64,000 nucleotides of DNA from Immersiella caudata (GCA_030512335.1 JAULSU010000003.1:3472001-3536000); one strand, 5' to 3'. Positions 22,358-34,217 are shown, counted from the first letter of the stretch. The notes: generated by a model not told the origin, from the letters alone. A program made the numbers and translations.

Positions 22358-24294
22358 ATGGATGATTATATGTTTCAATCCTATGTTAAGGACTGCAAGT
22401 GCGTCACTGAGGCGACGAGTTATCTGGAGATTTTGAATTACTCGGTGAGTGAGTCTGCGGCTGCGGGGAGACGGAGGGATGGATGGGGGTGTCAGTTAGA
22501 CGGACAAGTCCTGACATAGGACGAATAGGGTCTAGTGAGGGCTAACTGAAAGGTTGTCTAGGATCCCTCTCTTAATACGGTGGAAGAGCATCGGTTTCGG
22601 GGTGATGAGCTGCCGGATGAGTTTAACAACTTTTTGCATCGACGAGTGAGTTGTCATCAGGCAGGGAGGGGTTTGGCTGATGGGTGCTAATTGATAGTGC
22701 TAGGGGGCTTTCGCGCCGCGGGCGAAACTGAAGCCGGGGGTTGTTCTGGTTAGTGGGATACGGTTGATGTAGGTTCGCGACGCATATGGAGACGGAGATA
22801 TTTGGGTTTGGGAGACTGACGCTCAAGGCAGACTCCAGCAGAATGCCCAGCACCCGGAAACGTTCACCCCGCGATATCTCTCCCTCACGCACTGGAGCTA
22901 CGAGGAGATGGTCCGGGTTATGCGTCTTCCCTTTCGCGCCATTGAAGGGACCAGTGTCGTGGGGCCGTTCTTCTGGTCGTCGCTTGACCAGGACGATGAG
23001 GATCCGCACTTGCGTAGGGCTTCCTTCAGTTGGTCATGCCCACTTCTGTACTAACAGCATACAGAAATAATATTCAGGAAGTCGGACGTACGCAAGAAAG
23101 GGAGAACCCGTGGTTGGGAGATCATGCTGTCACATTCTTTCAAGACGGGCATCACGTCAGGTTTTGCCAAGGGTACCGAATCTTCCGACCTGGTAAAGTG
23201 CATCGAGCACCTGAAAGCCTGTGCGGAACAGGTCATGCACCCAATGCTTCTCCCAGTCATCATTCTAAGCCATGACCTGTCGGCAAAGAACGACCAGAAA
23301 CAGCGCGAGGCAAGAGAATGGTTGCGCAAGCTGGAACATGCTGTCAGTATGCGCGATGAGGTTCTACCCGAGGAAAGTCGTTACATTAAGGAGTCGATGG
23401 TCGACCTCGATCAGATCAACCGCGATCTTGTAGAGTGCCACTCACAGGTGCTTTGGAAGCGGCCTCAAGCGTACCAGGAGATCATAATCAGCATGCAAAA
23501 GTCCATGGACGTCTTCTGGGAAAGGGCCAGCGAAAATCCTATGTATGGCGGACAGAGCGGAGTGACTGATAAGCTGCATCGTAGCATGCAATCGAGGCTT
23601 GTGTTTTACCAGGCGAAGCTCAAGGGGATAGAACACTACGCCCATACAACACTTGAGAGATTGCAAATCCAAAGGGCCGCGGTGAGTCAACCCCTTTTCT
23701 TTTCCAGAAGAGAGCAAATACAACTGACAAAAAGCACAGCTGTACAACATTATTGCACAAAAGGAGTCCAAACTAGGCTTTCAAATGGCAGCCGAGCAGA
23801 GGCGACTAGCCCACGCCGCCAAACGTGACAGCACATCCATGAAAACCCTCGGCCTCCTCGGTGCGATCTTCCTCCCCGCCACCTACCTTGCCTCCGTCTT
23901 CAGCATGACCTTCTTCAACTTCCAAAACCAAGATAACAATAACAAAGGCGGCGGCGGCGGCGGCGACAACAACAACAACAACAGCAACAACAACAACAAC
24001 AGCAACAACAACAACATCCCAGAACCCGTAGTATCCAAAGACCTTTGGATCTATTTCGTCATTACCATACCATGCACTCTCGTCGTCGTCTGCTTCTGGC
24101 GCTGGTGGGACCAGCGACGCGAGAGACGCTACGCCGAAGAAGATGCCGACATAGAATCCGGCATCGAGCTGATGGAGCAGCAAATCATGGAAAACATGCG
24201 CAAGAGGACGATGAACAAGGCGCGGACATGGGGAACCGACGTTAGGGCGTCGCCTACGTGGATCAGCGATGCCACCAAGTCGATGACGGGCTAG
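22358..24294 (+). CDS. CorA-like divalent cation transporter family protein
   Basis: Membrane protein of the fungal CorA/Alr-like group. Exons: 22358-22444, 22562-22645, 22704-22748, 22773-23013, 23065-23681 and 23740-24294 (542 residues). The cytosolic part contains WVWETD, SYEEMVRVMRLPFRAIEG and a long helical region (EHYAHTTLERLQIQRAA). Two C-terminal transmembrane helices follow: LGLLGAIFLPATYLASVFSM and IYFVITIPCTLVVVCF. The classic GMN selectivity motif after helix 1 is not present; SMTFF takes its place, as in many fungal CorA-like proteins whose transport is unproven. The loop between the helices is an Asn/Gly tract. Between exons 3 and 4 there is a 24-nt stretch (22749-22772) ending TAG that is in frame. 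It starts GT and ends AG, but is shorter than normal introns, so that junction is uncertain. Confidence 0.78.
23934..24015 (+). repeat. Low-complexity AAC/GGC trinucleotide tract in the CorA-like gene
   Basis: Runs of AAC (Asn) interrupted by a GGC (Gly) run and single AGC (Ser) codons. It encodes about 27 residues between the two predicted transmembrane helices. The pattern is that of a slippage-prone microsatellite and is likely to vary in length between strains. Confidence 0.85.
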
Positions 24295-24738
24295 AAGCCT
24301 TTTTCTTCCTCTTAGGAGGGAGTTGGCGGCTGAGTCTTTTTTCTACAATTCTCCGCAAGGATGAGAGTGCGGGTTTAAAGGGTGGCTTTCTTAATTATTT
24401 TTTCGTCTTTTGGCACTACTTGCTCCGTTTCCTCGGTGCTTTGGCGTGTTGTGCCACTTCGTTGCTCGCCTGAACGCCTTACGACTTACGATTACGACAA
24501 TGATACATGGAGCATGGATGACATAGCACATGCGAACTGTTAGTTACTTTACAAATATGTAGTCTTGATAATACATACAATCCCATACCCGTTCAGGACA
24601 ACGCGCTCTTGCGCAGACCGGTAATCCTGATATCAATACATGCCAACAGAAGAAAACGAGATGGTCTATTTATCATACACCACCTCTTCAAGTCTAGTTC
24701 ATTTCCAGCCAAACATACAGATCGAGATAATACAAATA
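24295..24738. other. Convergent 3' intergenic region, CorA-like / MRH4
   Basis: 444 bp between the two stop codons, T-rich just after the CorA-like stop. Nothing more was recognised. Confidence 0.5.
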
Positions 24739-26643
24739 CTACACAAGCGCCTGCCCCATGAACATGCTCTCCTTGACCTCCGCCACGATATCCCTCCTAT
24801 CGCCACGGCCCAACAGCACCACACCGCGTCCACGTCTTCCCATTCGCCCTGCTCTTCCAAGACGATGAATGAAATCAATCGAAGTATGCGGCACATCATA
24901 CAACACCACATGTCTAACCGCCAGCGTATCGATACCCCTAGACGCCAAATCCGTCGCCACAATAACCTTCGTATTGGGAAGACGTCTCCTCGTGGGCGTG
25001 TTGTCATGGCCGTCCCCTTCAAAAAGCGCCTTCGCCACGCGCATGGGTTCACTGGTGGTGAACGTGGCCAGCATTTCAGACTGGCGTAGCTCAGGCGAAT
25101 CACGATGGAGCGCGACCGCGTCGATGCCCTTGGAGATGAGATAGTCGGCCACCTCCTTGGTCGTCTCGCGTTCGTTCACAAATACCATGATGCGCTTGAC
25201 GTCAACTTCGCCTGGGGCGACGTCGTGGCGGGAAGAGTCCTTGGCGATGGAGTAGATGGCGTCGGCGCAGGCAAGATTCTTGTTGTTGCGGTAGGGATCG
25301 CGGGACACGTCGATAACCCCGAGCTGGACGCGGCGGGGGATGGCGTGGAGGTTGGGAGTAGTGATACGGGTGATGTCAGGGAAGCCCTCGGCGAGGTAGT
25401 TGTCGAGGCGCTTAGGGATGGTGGCGGAGCAGAGGACGAGTTGGCGGAGGGTGGGCATCGCACGGTCGACGATGGCTGTTGTTTCGGGGGCGAAGCTGCG
25501 GTCGAGGAGGGAGTCGGCCTCGTCAATGACGAGGTGCGAGACACGGGAGAGAATGTACGGGTCGGACTCGGCGATGCTGGCGAGGAGGTGAGGCGTGGCG
25601 ATGATCATGTCCACGCCCATGGGGCTGTAGAGGTTGTTCCGGATTTTCAAGGGGTCGAGATTGGCGGACAGCGGCCGCGCCTTGAACTTGACGACGTGCG
25701 AGATTGACTTCGCAACGCGGGTAACCTGATCAACCAGCTCTGCCGTCGGCACCAACACGACCACGCGTGGGCGAGCCGTGTTGGGATTCGGCTCAAACTT
25801 CTCAATCCACTCCGCCAGAGGTTGATCCCCACGAATTTCCTTCTCCTTCTCCAACCGTTCCAGGTAGGAATGCAGCGCTGTATCCTCAGCCTCAGCCTTC
25901 TTCAGCGCATCAATCGCCGGTAGCAAATACGCCAACGTCTTTCCCGACCCCGTCTCTGCAGCCAGCAAAAATTCCTTCCTCTTCACTTCTCCTTCCTCCT
26001 CAGCCTTCGCCCGCCTGCGCATCTTCGGCCCCATTCTCTGCCCCAAAAGCGCCGGAATCGCCAGCTTCTGCACCGGTGTCGGCTTAATATCCACCATCCC
26101 CTTCAACGCATCCTTGGCCAGTGCCTCCTTAATCGAAGGCAGCAGCTCAAACTGATCAAACGACTCAACCTGCGCGATCTTCTCCTTGAGAACAGTGCGC
26201 AGCCCATACCCAATTGTAGTAAGCGACCGTTGCATGTTCATCGCCTTGAATGTGCGCTTTCCCTTTTTCTTCTCCCTCTCCTTGTCCCTCTCCTTGTCTC
26301 CAGCGGCTGGAGAGGTCACCGAGGTGGGAGTGAGGTCGCGGGTCCTGGCGATGACCCTTCGCGCGGCCGGGATGTTGGCGACGGTCCTGTTCATGCCGGA
26401 AAACGGCCCCGCAGGTTTGTTTCTAGGCTTCTTTGGGGCGTCATTGCCTCGAGGCGGCGGCGGCCTGTCGACTCGGTCGGACAGGATCATGCGCGATGGG
26501 GTCGCTCGGCGCTCTCGCCGCGTCGCGAACGTTCGCGCGCTCTGCTGGTTAACCCATGGCAAACTCGTCCCTGAACTTGCCCAGCCTGGCGCCCCAGCAG
26601 AGCGACAGATCAGGCAGACAGAGTCTCGGGCCGTTTTCCACAT
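24739..26643 (-). CDS. MRH4: Mitochondrial DEAD-box RNA helicase Mrh4
   Basis: ATP-dependent helicase required in yeast for assembly of the large mitoribosomal subunit around 21S rRNA. Single exon, 634 residues. The N-terminus is basic with Arg, Ser and Thr and few acids, fitting a mitochondrial presequence (ARTFATRRERRATPS). Motifs in order: Q-motif region KPTPVQKLAIP, Walker A AAETGSGKT (about 227-235), VLVPTAELV, VIDEADSLLD (DEAD box, about 371-380), CSATIPKR in place of SAT, VFVNERETTKEVADYL, ATDLASRGID, and HRLGRAGRMGRRGRG. The start is the first ATG of the frame and gives the expected presequence. A Lys/Glu/Asp/Arg repeat near residues 115-130 reflects a CTCTCCTTGTCC-type DNA repeat. 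Confidence 0.9.
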   Translation of the reverse strand: MWKTARDSVCLICRSAGAPGWASSGTSLPWVNQQSARTFATRRERRATPSRMILSDRVDRPPPPRGNDAPKKPRNKPAGPFSGMNRTVANIPAARRVIARTRDLTPTSVTSPAAGDKERDKEREKKKGKRTFKAMNMQRSLTTIGYGLRTVLKEKIAQVESFDQFELLPSIKEALAKDALKGMVDIKPTPVQKLAIPALLGQRMGPKMRRRAKAEEEGEVKRKEFLLAAETGSGKTLAYLLPAIDALKKAEAEDTALHSYLERLEKEKEIRGDQPLAEWIEKFEPNPNTARPRVVVLVPTAELVDQVTRVAKSISHVVKFKARPLSANLDPLKIRNNLYSPMGVDMIIATPHLLASIAESDPYILSRVSHLVIDEADSLLDRSFAPETTAIVDRAMPTLRQLVLCSATIPKRLDNYLAEGFPDITRITTPNLHAIPRRVQLGVIDVSRDPYRNNKNLACADAIYSIAKDSSRHDVAPGEVDVKRIMVFVNERETTKEVADYLISKGIDAVALHRDSPELRQSEMLATFTTSEPMRVAKALFEGDGHDNTPTRRRLPNTKVIVATDLASRGIDTLAVRHVVLYDVPHTSIDFIHRLGRAGRMGRRGRGVVLLGRGDRRDIVAEVKESMFMGQALV

Positions 26644-27253
26644 ATTGCTGTCCGTCTTCGGTGTGCTGTCAGATGCTTCTGGCCATCAAATTTTGGGCCC
26701 GGATTGACGCGAAATATTTCTGCCGCTCCTCACCACCCTACAGGGGCTTCCACGTACAGAATGTGGGGTTAAGTTGAAGAAAGCTGTGCAGCCCTTGTCA
26801 GCGGGTTGGCAAACTCAAAACCAAACTCAACATTCTGACCTACCTATTCATACAATCGACTGGGAATTTTGTCTTCACTTCCAAAGATATGTTGATGACT
26901 AAGAGTAGGTAGGATTACAGCATTGGACAACCATGACAATATTCTCTACTCCTACAGGGCAATCTCGATTCCAGCCGCAGCAATTTATGTACCAGCCATC
27001 ATAGCTCCGAGTCGTCGCCCAAAACCTGACCTCCCCCCATCTCCAATGCCATTGGCATGCTAAGAACTAAACTCCAACCTAGTCCAGCAATTCCATCTGT
27101 TGATTATTACTGCCTATCGGCGCTCCTAATTTTCCACCACCCGAGGCCGCCAGCAAGTACGATGGTTGTGCCTACTGTCAATACCCTAAGAAGACAAGTC
27201 AACCGATGAAAGGGATGTATGCTGCTGCAAATCGCATCCGCCGGTGGCTGATC
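26644..27253. other. Intergenic region upstream of MRH4
   Basis: 610 bp holding the MRH4 promoter and the 3' end of the CBM48 gene, both on the minus strand. No further feature was recognised. Confidence 0.45.
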
Positions 27254-29204
27254 TTACGTCTTCCGTCTACCGCCACAGAGCCTGGAGATGAACCCCCCAA
27301 TCCAATCCACAAAGAGAAGCCTGAAGAAGGCCTTGAACCACCGCCCCTTCCGCTCTGGTGGTATCGCCGCCGCCGGAACCGAACCACGCGTGGTGGCCTG
27401 CTCGGCCTGCCAATCTCCCGTCTTCCTCAGCCGTGTAGTGCTGCCATTAGTTCCCCGGTCCGTACCTGTTGTTGAGGCGCCCCCATCGGCACCATCTGCA
27501 CTCACTGGCGCCTCGATTACTATTCTGGGGCTGTTTTGCGCTTGGCGGGATGTCGATGGCCTGGACATCTGCGCGGTCGGCTTCTTTGAGCCGCCATCTG
27601 CTTCCTCGGGCAAATTTCCGTTCTTATGCTCAGAGCTCTCCGGCGAGTCACGAGAAGAATCGCGACTTGATGATCCAGGGTTTTCTGCAGAGAGAAGCTT
27701 TCCATTCTCTCCCTTGGGCGCGTCCGAGCTCCTGGTATTCTTCATGACAACCCCCTCGTCCTCATCGCTTCTAGGGAATTTGAACGAATTCCGCAGTGGG
27801 GACCGCCCTCTCGGCGTTGACAGTCGTATTACGTGGGGAACTTTGCTCTCTTCTTCCTGGTCTGGTTCCTCGGTCTCGTCAATTGCTTGGAGAGATGCTG
27901 TCGACGAATGTGCTGAAGCGATGGATCCCCGTGGCGATCTCGTCACTTCCAGTCGTCTCGCCGAGCGGGGCATCACAGGGCTGATTGGAACAGGCGACAA
28001 GACAAAGTCCCCAATGTTGTCCTCTGTTCCCCTCCGCGACATGCTGATGACAGGTGACAGAGGAACACCCTCAAAAGAGGCCTGGTCTTCGTCGAGGCCT
28101 TCAGTACTAGTCAGCAAACAATATCAAGTCTAAATAAAGCAGAAATGAATACAGACTTACCGGTTTCGAGTTTCCGCACCGTGTCGATAATAGCTTCACG
28201 GTTGGACGGGAATCGCTCCAGCGTCGGGTCATTGACGTCGATGTTGTCTTGGTCAATATCTTCACCTTCAAAAGCTCTTGAACCGCGACGGAAATCTTCA
28301 ACCACATCATCTCCATACGACACGTCATCGAACATACCAACTGCTTCGTGGGCGAATAGAGGCGGCTGGGCGCTCGAACTCTCGTTCTCATTATCGTGGA
28401 AGTCGTGGCTCGATCCGGTCAACGCATAGGAAGGGTCATCGTCGAGCAGGATATTGAATTCGGGCTTTAGCTTCTTCAGCTTCCTGACAGGGTATTCGAT
28501 ACGACCAGAACTCTTACCTCTGCATTGTCCAGGTCCCTCGCCGTATCCGCCACTTCCGCCGCAGTGCTCGCTACTTCACCGATGGGAGTCGATGTCAGGC
28601 GACGGTAGCCGATCTTACCTGCTAGGTCATCAGGTACCGGCGTCTCGGGCTTCTCCTTGTTAAGGATCGCAGCAGAGTCGGCTACCTCGGCGGCTACCCC
28701 GGCATAGTTAGGGGTGCTGGCACCTGAATGAGACGCAAGAATATGTTTCGCAAGACCTTCTGGTACCTTGTCGACTGAGGGTTGACTGGGTTTGCCGCGA
28801 TCCATTGTCTTAGGAGAGATAGGTTCGTCCTGCTTGTTTTTCTCCATTGCTTGACCATCTGCGGGTAGCCTATCCGAAGTTAGCACAGAGCCACGAGGTT
28901 ACCAATTTTATACTTACCCGTCGGGGTGTGGCACCTCCATCTCGTGGTTCGTATTCCCGCTATGGTCAGTTACCGTTGGCATTCCCTCGTGCAGAACCCA
29001 CCAGTCCCCTTCGCCAACACGGAACTTATATTGAATCTTTCTGCCGGGCTCTGCGACAATCTGCTTTGTGAAGGTATGTTCTCCGTCGTCGCTTGTGGTG
29101 TAGCCCATCTCATGAGCTTCCCATGGCGGATCCGAAAATGTGCCAGCGACGTAAATCGGCGGCTCGGTGCCAGGTTTCTGATACGTGATAGAGGCTGTGG
29201 CCAT
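27254..29204 (-). CDS. CBM48/AMPK-type glycogen-binding domain protein (Crp1/Mdg1-like)
   Basis: Exons 29204-28918, 28869-28518, 28473-28161 and 28098-27254 give 598 residues. Residues 4-95 form a CBM48 (AMPK1_CBM) fold: PPIYVAGTFSDPPWEAHEM, KIQYKFRVGEGDWWVLHE and TDHSGNTNHEMEVP, the pattern of AMPK-beta and yeast Crp1/Mdg1. The middle is disordered and has two AAEVAD-type repeats. The C-terminal 30 residues (GRWFKAFFRLLFVDWIGGF and a basic end) look like an amphipathic or membrane-inserted helix. It lacks the ASC domain of true SNF1 beta subunits, so I do not call it AMPK-beta. The last acceptor (CTGAAG|GC) is chosen to keep frame. A role in binding glycogen or branched structures, possibly at membranes, is inference. 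Confidence 0.72.
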
Positions 29205-30613
29205 TTCGGGCAGTTAGACAGTCTAGTTGTTTGAGGCACGAAAGTGCGACAATCGAGGCATCAATTCGGCGTTGGTGTCCAGTTCTCCGACGGGGTTACA
29301 AGGACGATATCTGATGCGAACCGTGCTGCGGCGCGGGTCTATGAATAATGGATTCGGGGTTTCAGCTGAATGCGACCCCGTCAGCAAAGTTCGCCGGGTG
29401 GTGCACAAACGGCCTTAGAAAGGAGAGGGGAGTAGCTCACATCAGCAGGTTTCTAGGTCACCCTCTACCGACGGCTGGGCCGCTTGATGCTCGATTAAGA
29501 ACTGGCTCAATTACAGAGCGTTGTTCCACAACAGGGCATCGGAACGCGGGTGATGGGTGGTAGATGATGAGAGGAGAAATTCAACTTACCCCGCCAACCT
29601 TGGGGTTGGTCGAGGCAATTGAGTTGTGAATGGATGAGCAGCTCTGGGTGGAGGCCAGCAAGTGAGAGGGGAATGACGTGTAGTCAGAAGCTGAGAGCGC
29701 TGAAGCGTCAAGGTATGCGATAACAAAGATCGGGCACCCCTCTCCCTCATCAGTCCCTCAGATGCCTCCCGTCTGCCTATGATTGGAGGTATCGATCAAT
29801 GGATGACAGTGCGAGAGAACAGTAGGTAGAATAATAGAATATAGCACGTACCTACCCCTTCCACAACTCTATGATATTGGGGGATTTCCTACGCAGCTCC
29901 TTCCTGCAGTGAGTGTGGCAATGCCCGGCTTCAATGAGGGGCAATGATGAGGTTGCACTTACACCAAGGCAGAGTCAGTTTGGGGTGCCCTCTCTGGGGA
30001 GCGGCATGGGCCAGGGCTGCAGGCTGCTGTGGGGTTCGCTCGCTTCCCCGCATTTTTTCGTCACCGACCTCCTAGCGGGGGTGTCCAGACCTTGATTCAG
30101 CGACTTGTCGTCTGCGAAGCTTTCCAACACCGAGCCTTGAGGTTTTGGGAAGCATCGTGATAACTAAGGTAATTGGCTTCCACTTTTCACTGGTGGTGTT
30201 ACCGATGTGTCTCCTTCACTTTACAAAGATCTACCAAAAGAACGGGCTCCAAAGTTTGAGAAGCAGGACTATGGGGCCAGGCCTTTGGAACTATCAGAAA
30301 ATTTGATTCAATCGGGACATTTGCAATGCGATTTCCTATCACGGACTCCTTATTTGTTAAAGCCCTGTACTATACATAGTAAGCAGTTGACCGTTCAGCA
30401 ATCCAGCAACTAGCCCGAGGTGACGCGACGGCGGCGCAAAGTTGCTGTCGAGAGCCTCTATTTTGGCAGGCGGTCAGCACCGGCAGAAACCGCGACTTGC
30501 CTGCCGGCGCACGCTTGGCATCGGTCACCCCCATCAAGACCCTGCCCAACACACTCCAACCATCACACAGTTGGGGGCAACTGCACATCCAACGTGTTGG
30601 ATTCTGTTTCGCC
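29205..30613. other. Divergent intergenic region, CBM48 gene / IWR1
   Basis: 1.4 kb between divergent starts. Short open frames on both strands show no domain. It probably holds two promoters and long leaders. Confidence 0.45.
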
Positions 30614-32050
30614 ATGCTACCTCCTGAGATCATCCAAGTCAAGCGCAAACGTGGCGCCGACGCTGACGATGGGCCTGTTGACTTTCTCCGTTCGTTGCGC
30701 CCAATCCCCGTTTGCTTGTCGCCTTACTGACGATTGCGTTCCCAGGTGTTGAAGGAAACAAGCGCTTTCGGAGTATCTCGGGCGACGCCAGCTGGGTATA
30801 CCAGCGCAAACAAGCCATGCCCCATGCAGTCAACCCTACTGCCGCGCCTGCGCACCCAGTCATCCTCCCAAGCCACGAGGGAGATGAGAGCCGCCCCATC
30901 AAATCGCTACGAAAGCCGACGGCAAAAAGTGCAGCCGCAACAACGCTGGTGCCGAAGCCCTTGGAGCTACAAGATGCGACAAATGAACGCATCCGCCGGT
31001 TCCATCTGTCTAAGGAACAGTTGTCCCAGCCAGCTGTCGCCGCGACGGCATCGAAGAAGCGTGGCGCCCCGGCCGTGTTCGTCGAGCGCAGCGCCAAGAA
31101 GCAGAAGGAGAACCCAGAGCCCAAGACGCCGACTCTTCCTCAAGCGCCCGCGGTTACTTCTAACGATGCGCAAGCTGTAGCCGTACTGGACGAGCGTCCG
31201 TCGCCCCCTGTGTCCTCCGAGAGCGTGGCTGCTGCCGCTGCTGCCCAACGATCCACCCAGTCGACATATAAACGTCCTGGCGCCAGGGCCCGCACCAACA
31301 AGAAGCAACCAGCAACGACACCAAGCCTACCTCCGTCATTGCTCAAACGTGACGGTCTTGACATGGACGAACTTGCACGGGATATGGAAGCCTACACCCT
31401 CAGCCATATAACCGCAAATCTTGATAGAATGGACCTCGATAGCGCCAGGGCCAGATCCATCAGTCAAAGCCCCGGCTCGGCTAGATCCTCTCGGTTCAAA
31501 CCAAAAGCCCCGGCTACACGCTTCGCCGAGCGACACCCCGAATACGTGGCTGAGCAGGAACGGGCCAAACCCGCCGCGGCCGACATGGTGACGGACGAAC
31601 AGAGCTACGATTCGACTGACGATGAGGACTATGTGATGGAGACATACGAACGCGTTCCCGCCAGCCGGCTTCGAGACCAGGCAGTCCCCCCACACCGCGT
31701 GGGTCTCTTGGTCTTCGACACGGAGCCGGAGCACACGGAGTTCTTTTTTGGGAATGAGGGGGACAGCTCGGACGAGTTCCCAGAGGATGACGAGGACGAG
31801 AATGGTGGGTCTTTGCAGGTTATATTGGTGCATTGGAAAATTGACTAACTAGTGGGCAGCTGAAAATTACTACACAGCAGACTATCCTGACGAGGAGCTT
31901 GACTGGGACGACCAATTTGATCGCAACCCATACCGCTTCGCCACCAGCAACGGCTCTGGTGTGGATGAGGATGAAGACGATGACGTGAACGACCTGGATG
32001 ATGAGCCGTGGGACAAGATAAGGGCTGAGGCGCGGAACGTGATGTTTTGA
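30614..32050 (+). CDS. IWR1: RNA polymerase II nuclear import factor Iwr1
   Basis: Iwr1 binds assembled RNA polymerase II in the cytoplasm and directs its import through a bipartite NLS. Exons 30614-30689, 30746-31804 and 31860-32050 give 441 residues. The N-terminus VKRKRGADADDGPVDFLR is the family's NLS-like start. A long disordered, Ala/Pro-rich stretch follows. The diagnostic C-terminal acidic-aromatic motif NYYTADYPDEELDWDDQFD (about 381-399) is followed by NPYRF and an Asp/Glu-rich end. The second intron falls exactly before that motif. It is longer than yeast Iwr1 (353 residues), with the extra length in the disordered part. Confidence 0.85.
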
Positions 32051-32868
32051 GCGAGTGAAGTCAAAAGGGGAAAGATTTCCATCCCATGTACATTACGACG
32101 CCAATACCGCCAAGAAAGCATCCATACCGACGCAGCAGAATTGTAGAAATAGAACCAGGCTCACAGTGTACGAGAACGTCATGTAGATCTAGAACTGTCA
32201 TAGTCTTGTGGGCCAATATCACGAGAGGCCAGAGAGGGGTGGGCCTGTACCAGTACTCCATATCATTAATTCTAACCATACGGCCATGTGTCCCATTATT
32301 TTCCGTTTCCCAAACGCCCTTGTACGACTTTTCCCACCCGCCTTGCAGCTTGAGCGCAGCCAGTTTAAGAATAAGACCAACAAATTCTGGTGCGTTTAGT
32401 CCTATACAGCGGAAAAAAAGACTCTTGACAAAGGAAACACAATACCTCGTCGGAACGGAGTGACTCGAGTTGAAGAAACGAACAGTTGCAAAGACCATCG
32501 ACAGTCGGAGCCGAAAAACAGCCACATCCTGGCCAAAGGGTGCCGTGCCAAGCCACACCACCATACACACCCATTATGTCTAAGAGATTCATGTTCAAGG
32601 GTCTCACAAATACCCCCAAAGGAAGAAAAAAGCGCTTCTCATGACGTAGTAAGTCATGTCCATGTGCGAAGAGATATAACCGCAAGGGAGTCACGTCCTC
32701 TTGGGGGTGACAGCTGTGATAAGCTGAAATGAAAGAAGAGTGATGGAATATGTTGTATAAAATAGGAAGCATCCATACAGAACTCTTCATACACAGAACC
32801 ATCTTATACTGGAACAACCACTATGGGCAGAGGAAGAAAAATACCAAGTACCACTGACGCCAGTTAAA
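32051..32868. other. Convergent intergenic region downstream of IWR1
   Basis: 818 bp between stop codons. The minus strand holds two overlapping open frames of about 150-170 codons (32061-32570 and 32365-32817) without ATG-supported starts or recognisable domains. I treat them as chance frames, most likely antisense to 3' untranslated sequence. Confidence 0.45.
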
Positions 32869-34217
32869 TCAGAGCTTCGATGCCTTTTGTACGTAATATC
32901 GCAGATGCTCGGCTCGTTGACGCGCTCGCTTCTCCGCTATTCACATCGTGTCAGTGACTGTCTGTGGGGAAGAGTTGAATAGAAGATAAAGCGGGACTCA
33001 CCTGCTAGTCTTATCTTCTGGTCATTACGATGCTCAGGCAGAATCCAAGGGTGGTTTCCGTATGCAATCTCCTCAGGAAATCTCTCGGCCAAGGGCACCG
33101 CCCTATCTTGGCGGCACTTCAGCTCGTGGATTCTGTATCTGACACCCCCTTCGCGAGGGTAAGGATCTTGGCTGACGACCTTTTTGTCATCCAGCTCTTC
33201 CTTGGTAAATGGACCAAGATCCAGCAGCCCCTCAGAAGCGATCACCGGAATTCTGGCATTGAGGCGATAGTATTGGCATTGAACACCTCCCTCCGTGCGT
33301 TCCGGAAACCATTTCTCGAAGCGCTTCTGCGTTTCCTTCCATGGCAAACCTAGGTCGACAGTGTGGTAAATAACAAACAAGCTCTGGACAAATGTGTATT
33401 TGTTGTTGCTCCTCTTTGCTCGCTTGTTGCTGCCGCGTGACTGTCTGATCTTTCGAACTGGCTTCCTGGCCGCCTTGTCCGACTCAACAATCGGATAATG
33501 AGGTTTGACAGGGCCAGTCTCGTGGGTAGAGGATAGTTCGATGACTCGTGCAAGGGGGTGAGGTCCCTCATATTGTTCTTGTTCTCGTTTCAGGCGGCAA
33601 AATCTTACATGATGTTCTGGCTCTCGTTTCCGCTTTTTGTCTTGGGCCAATCGATCTGGGCTCATTTGGCGATGTGTCGGCCACACCGAGACACGGCAAC
33701 TGCGACATTCGTGGGTTGCAGTCTTGGCTTGTTGCTCAGGCAGGTGTAGGTCAACAAGACTTGGCTGTCGTGACGGCGGAGGTGTCATCAGAGCAAAGGT
33801 GTCAAGTCCAGGAAAATGGAAGTAGTGGGACGGTGTAGTTGGCGATAGTGAAGGGGTTGGAAAACTGCCAGTGGTGTATGGGGGTGTTAGAGGAGCGTGG
33901 TGCAGACTTCTTGGCGATGGTACGTCTGCCAAAATATGGGAGATAGGCGGGAGTTGCTGACTGGTCCTGGCAGCCCCATCAGAGTTGGCTACCCGAGTCG
34001 ATGCGTGCTGGTCTCCATACTGAGGTTCAGTAAAGTGAATGGGAGGCCGTGGGAGCTGCCTGCTCAGAGAATCCGGATGGGCACTTTTCTCTGGCCATCC
34101 GAGGACCATGGCGGCCGGTTCGTCCTGGGAAGCAGGATGTTTCGGGTGCATGTGTGGAGAAGGGGGCGGCGACAGGCCGAAGCACTTGCTGATACTGGGG
34201 AGTTCGATGGCGGCCAT
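32869..34217 (-). CDS. Putative transcriptional regulator with a Myb/SANT-like helical domain
   Basis: Two exons (34217-33002 and 32936-32869) give 427 residues. The N-terminal half is disordered and rich in Pro, Ser and His (PPPSPHMHPKHP and a TPPYTTGSFPTPSLSPTTP-like stretch). A basic block with NLS character (QSRGSNKRAKRSNNK, about 275) precedes a helical domain: YTFVQSLFVIYHTVDLGL, WKETQKRFEKWFPERTEGGV and QCQYYRLNARIPVI. This kind of domain is widespread in Pezizomycotina proteins of Myb/homeodomain-like fold. The C-terminal exon is Arg/Lys-rich (AEKRARQRAEHLRYYVQ). The 2.6 kb gene-free upstream space fits a regulator gene. DNA binding is inference; no target is suggested. Confidence 0.6.

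Noticed and set aside
32061..32817. Two long overlapping minus-strand open frames antisense to the IWR1 3' region
   Set aside because: No ATG-supported start, no domain, composition like translated untranslated sequence; more likely chance frames.
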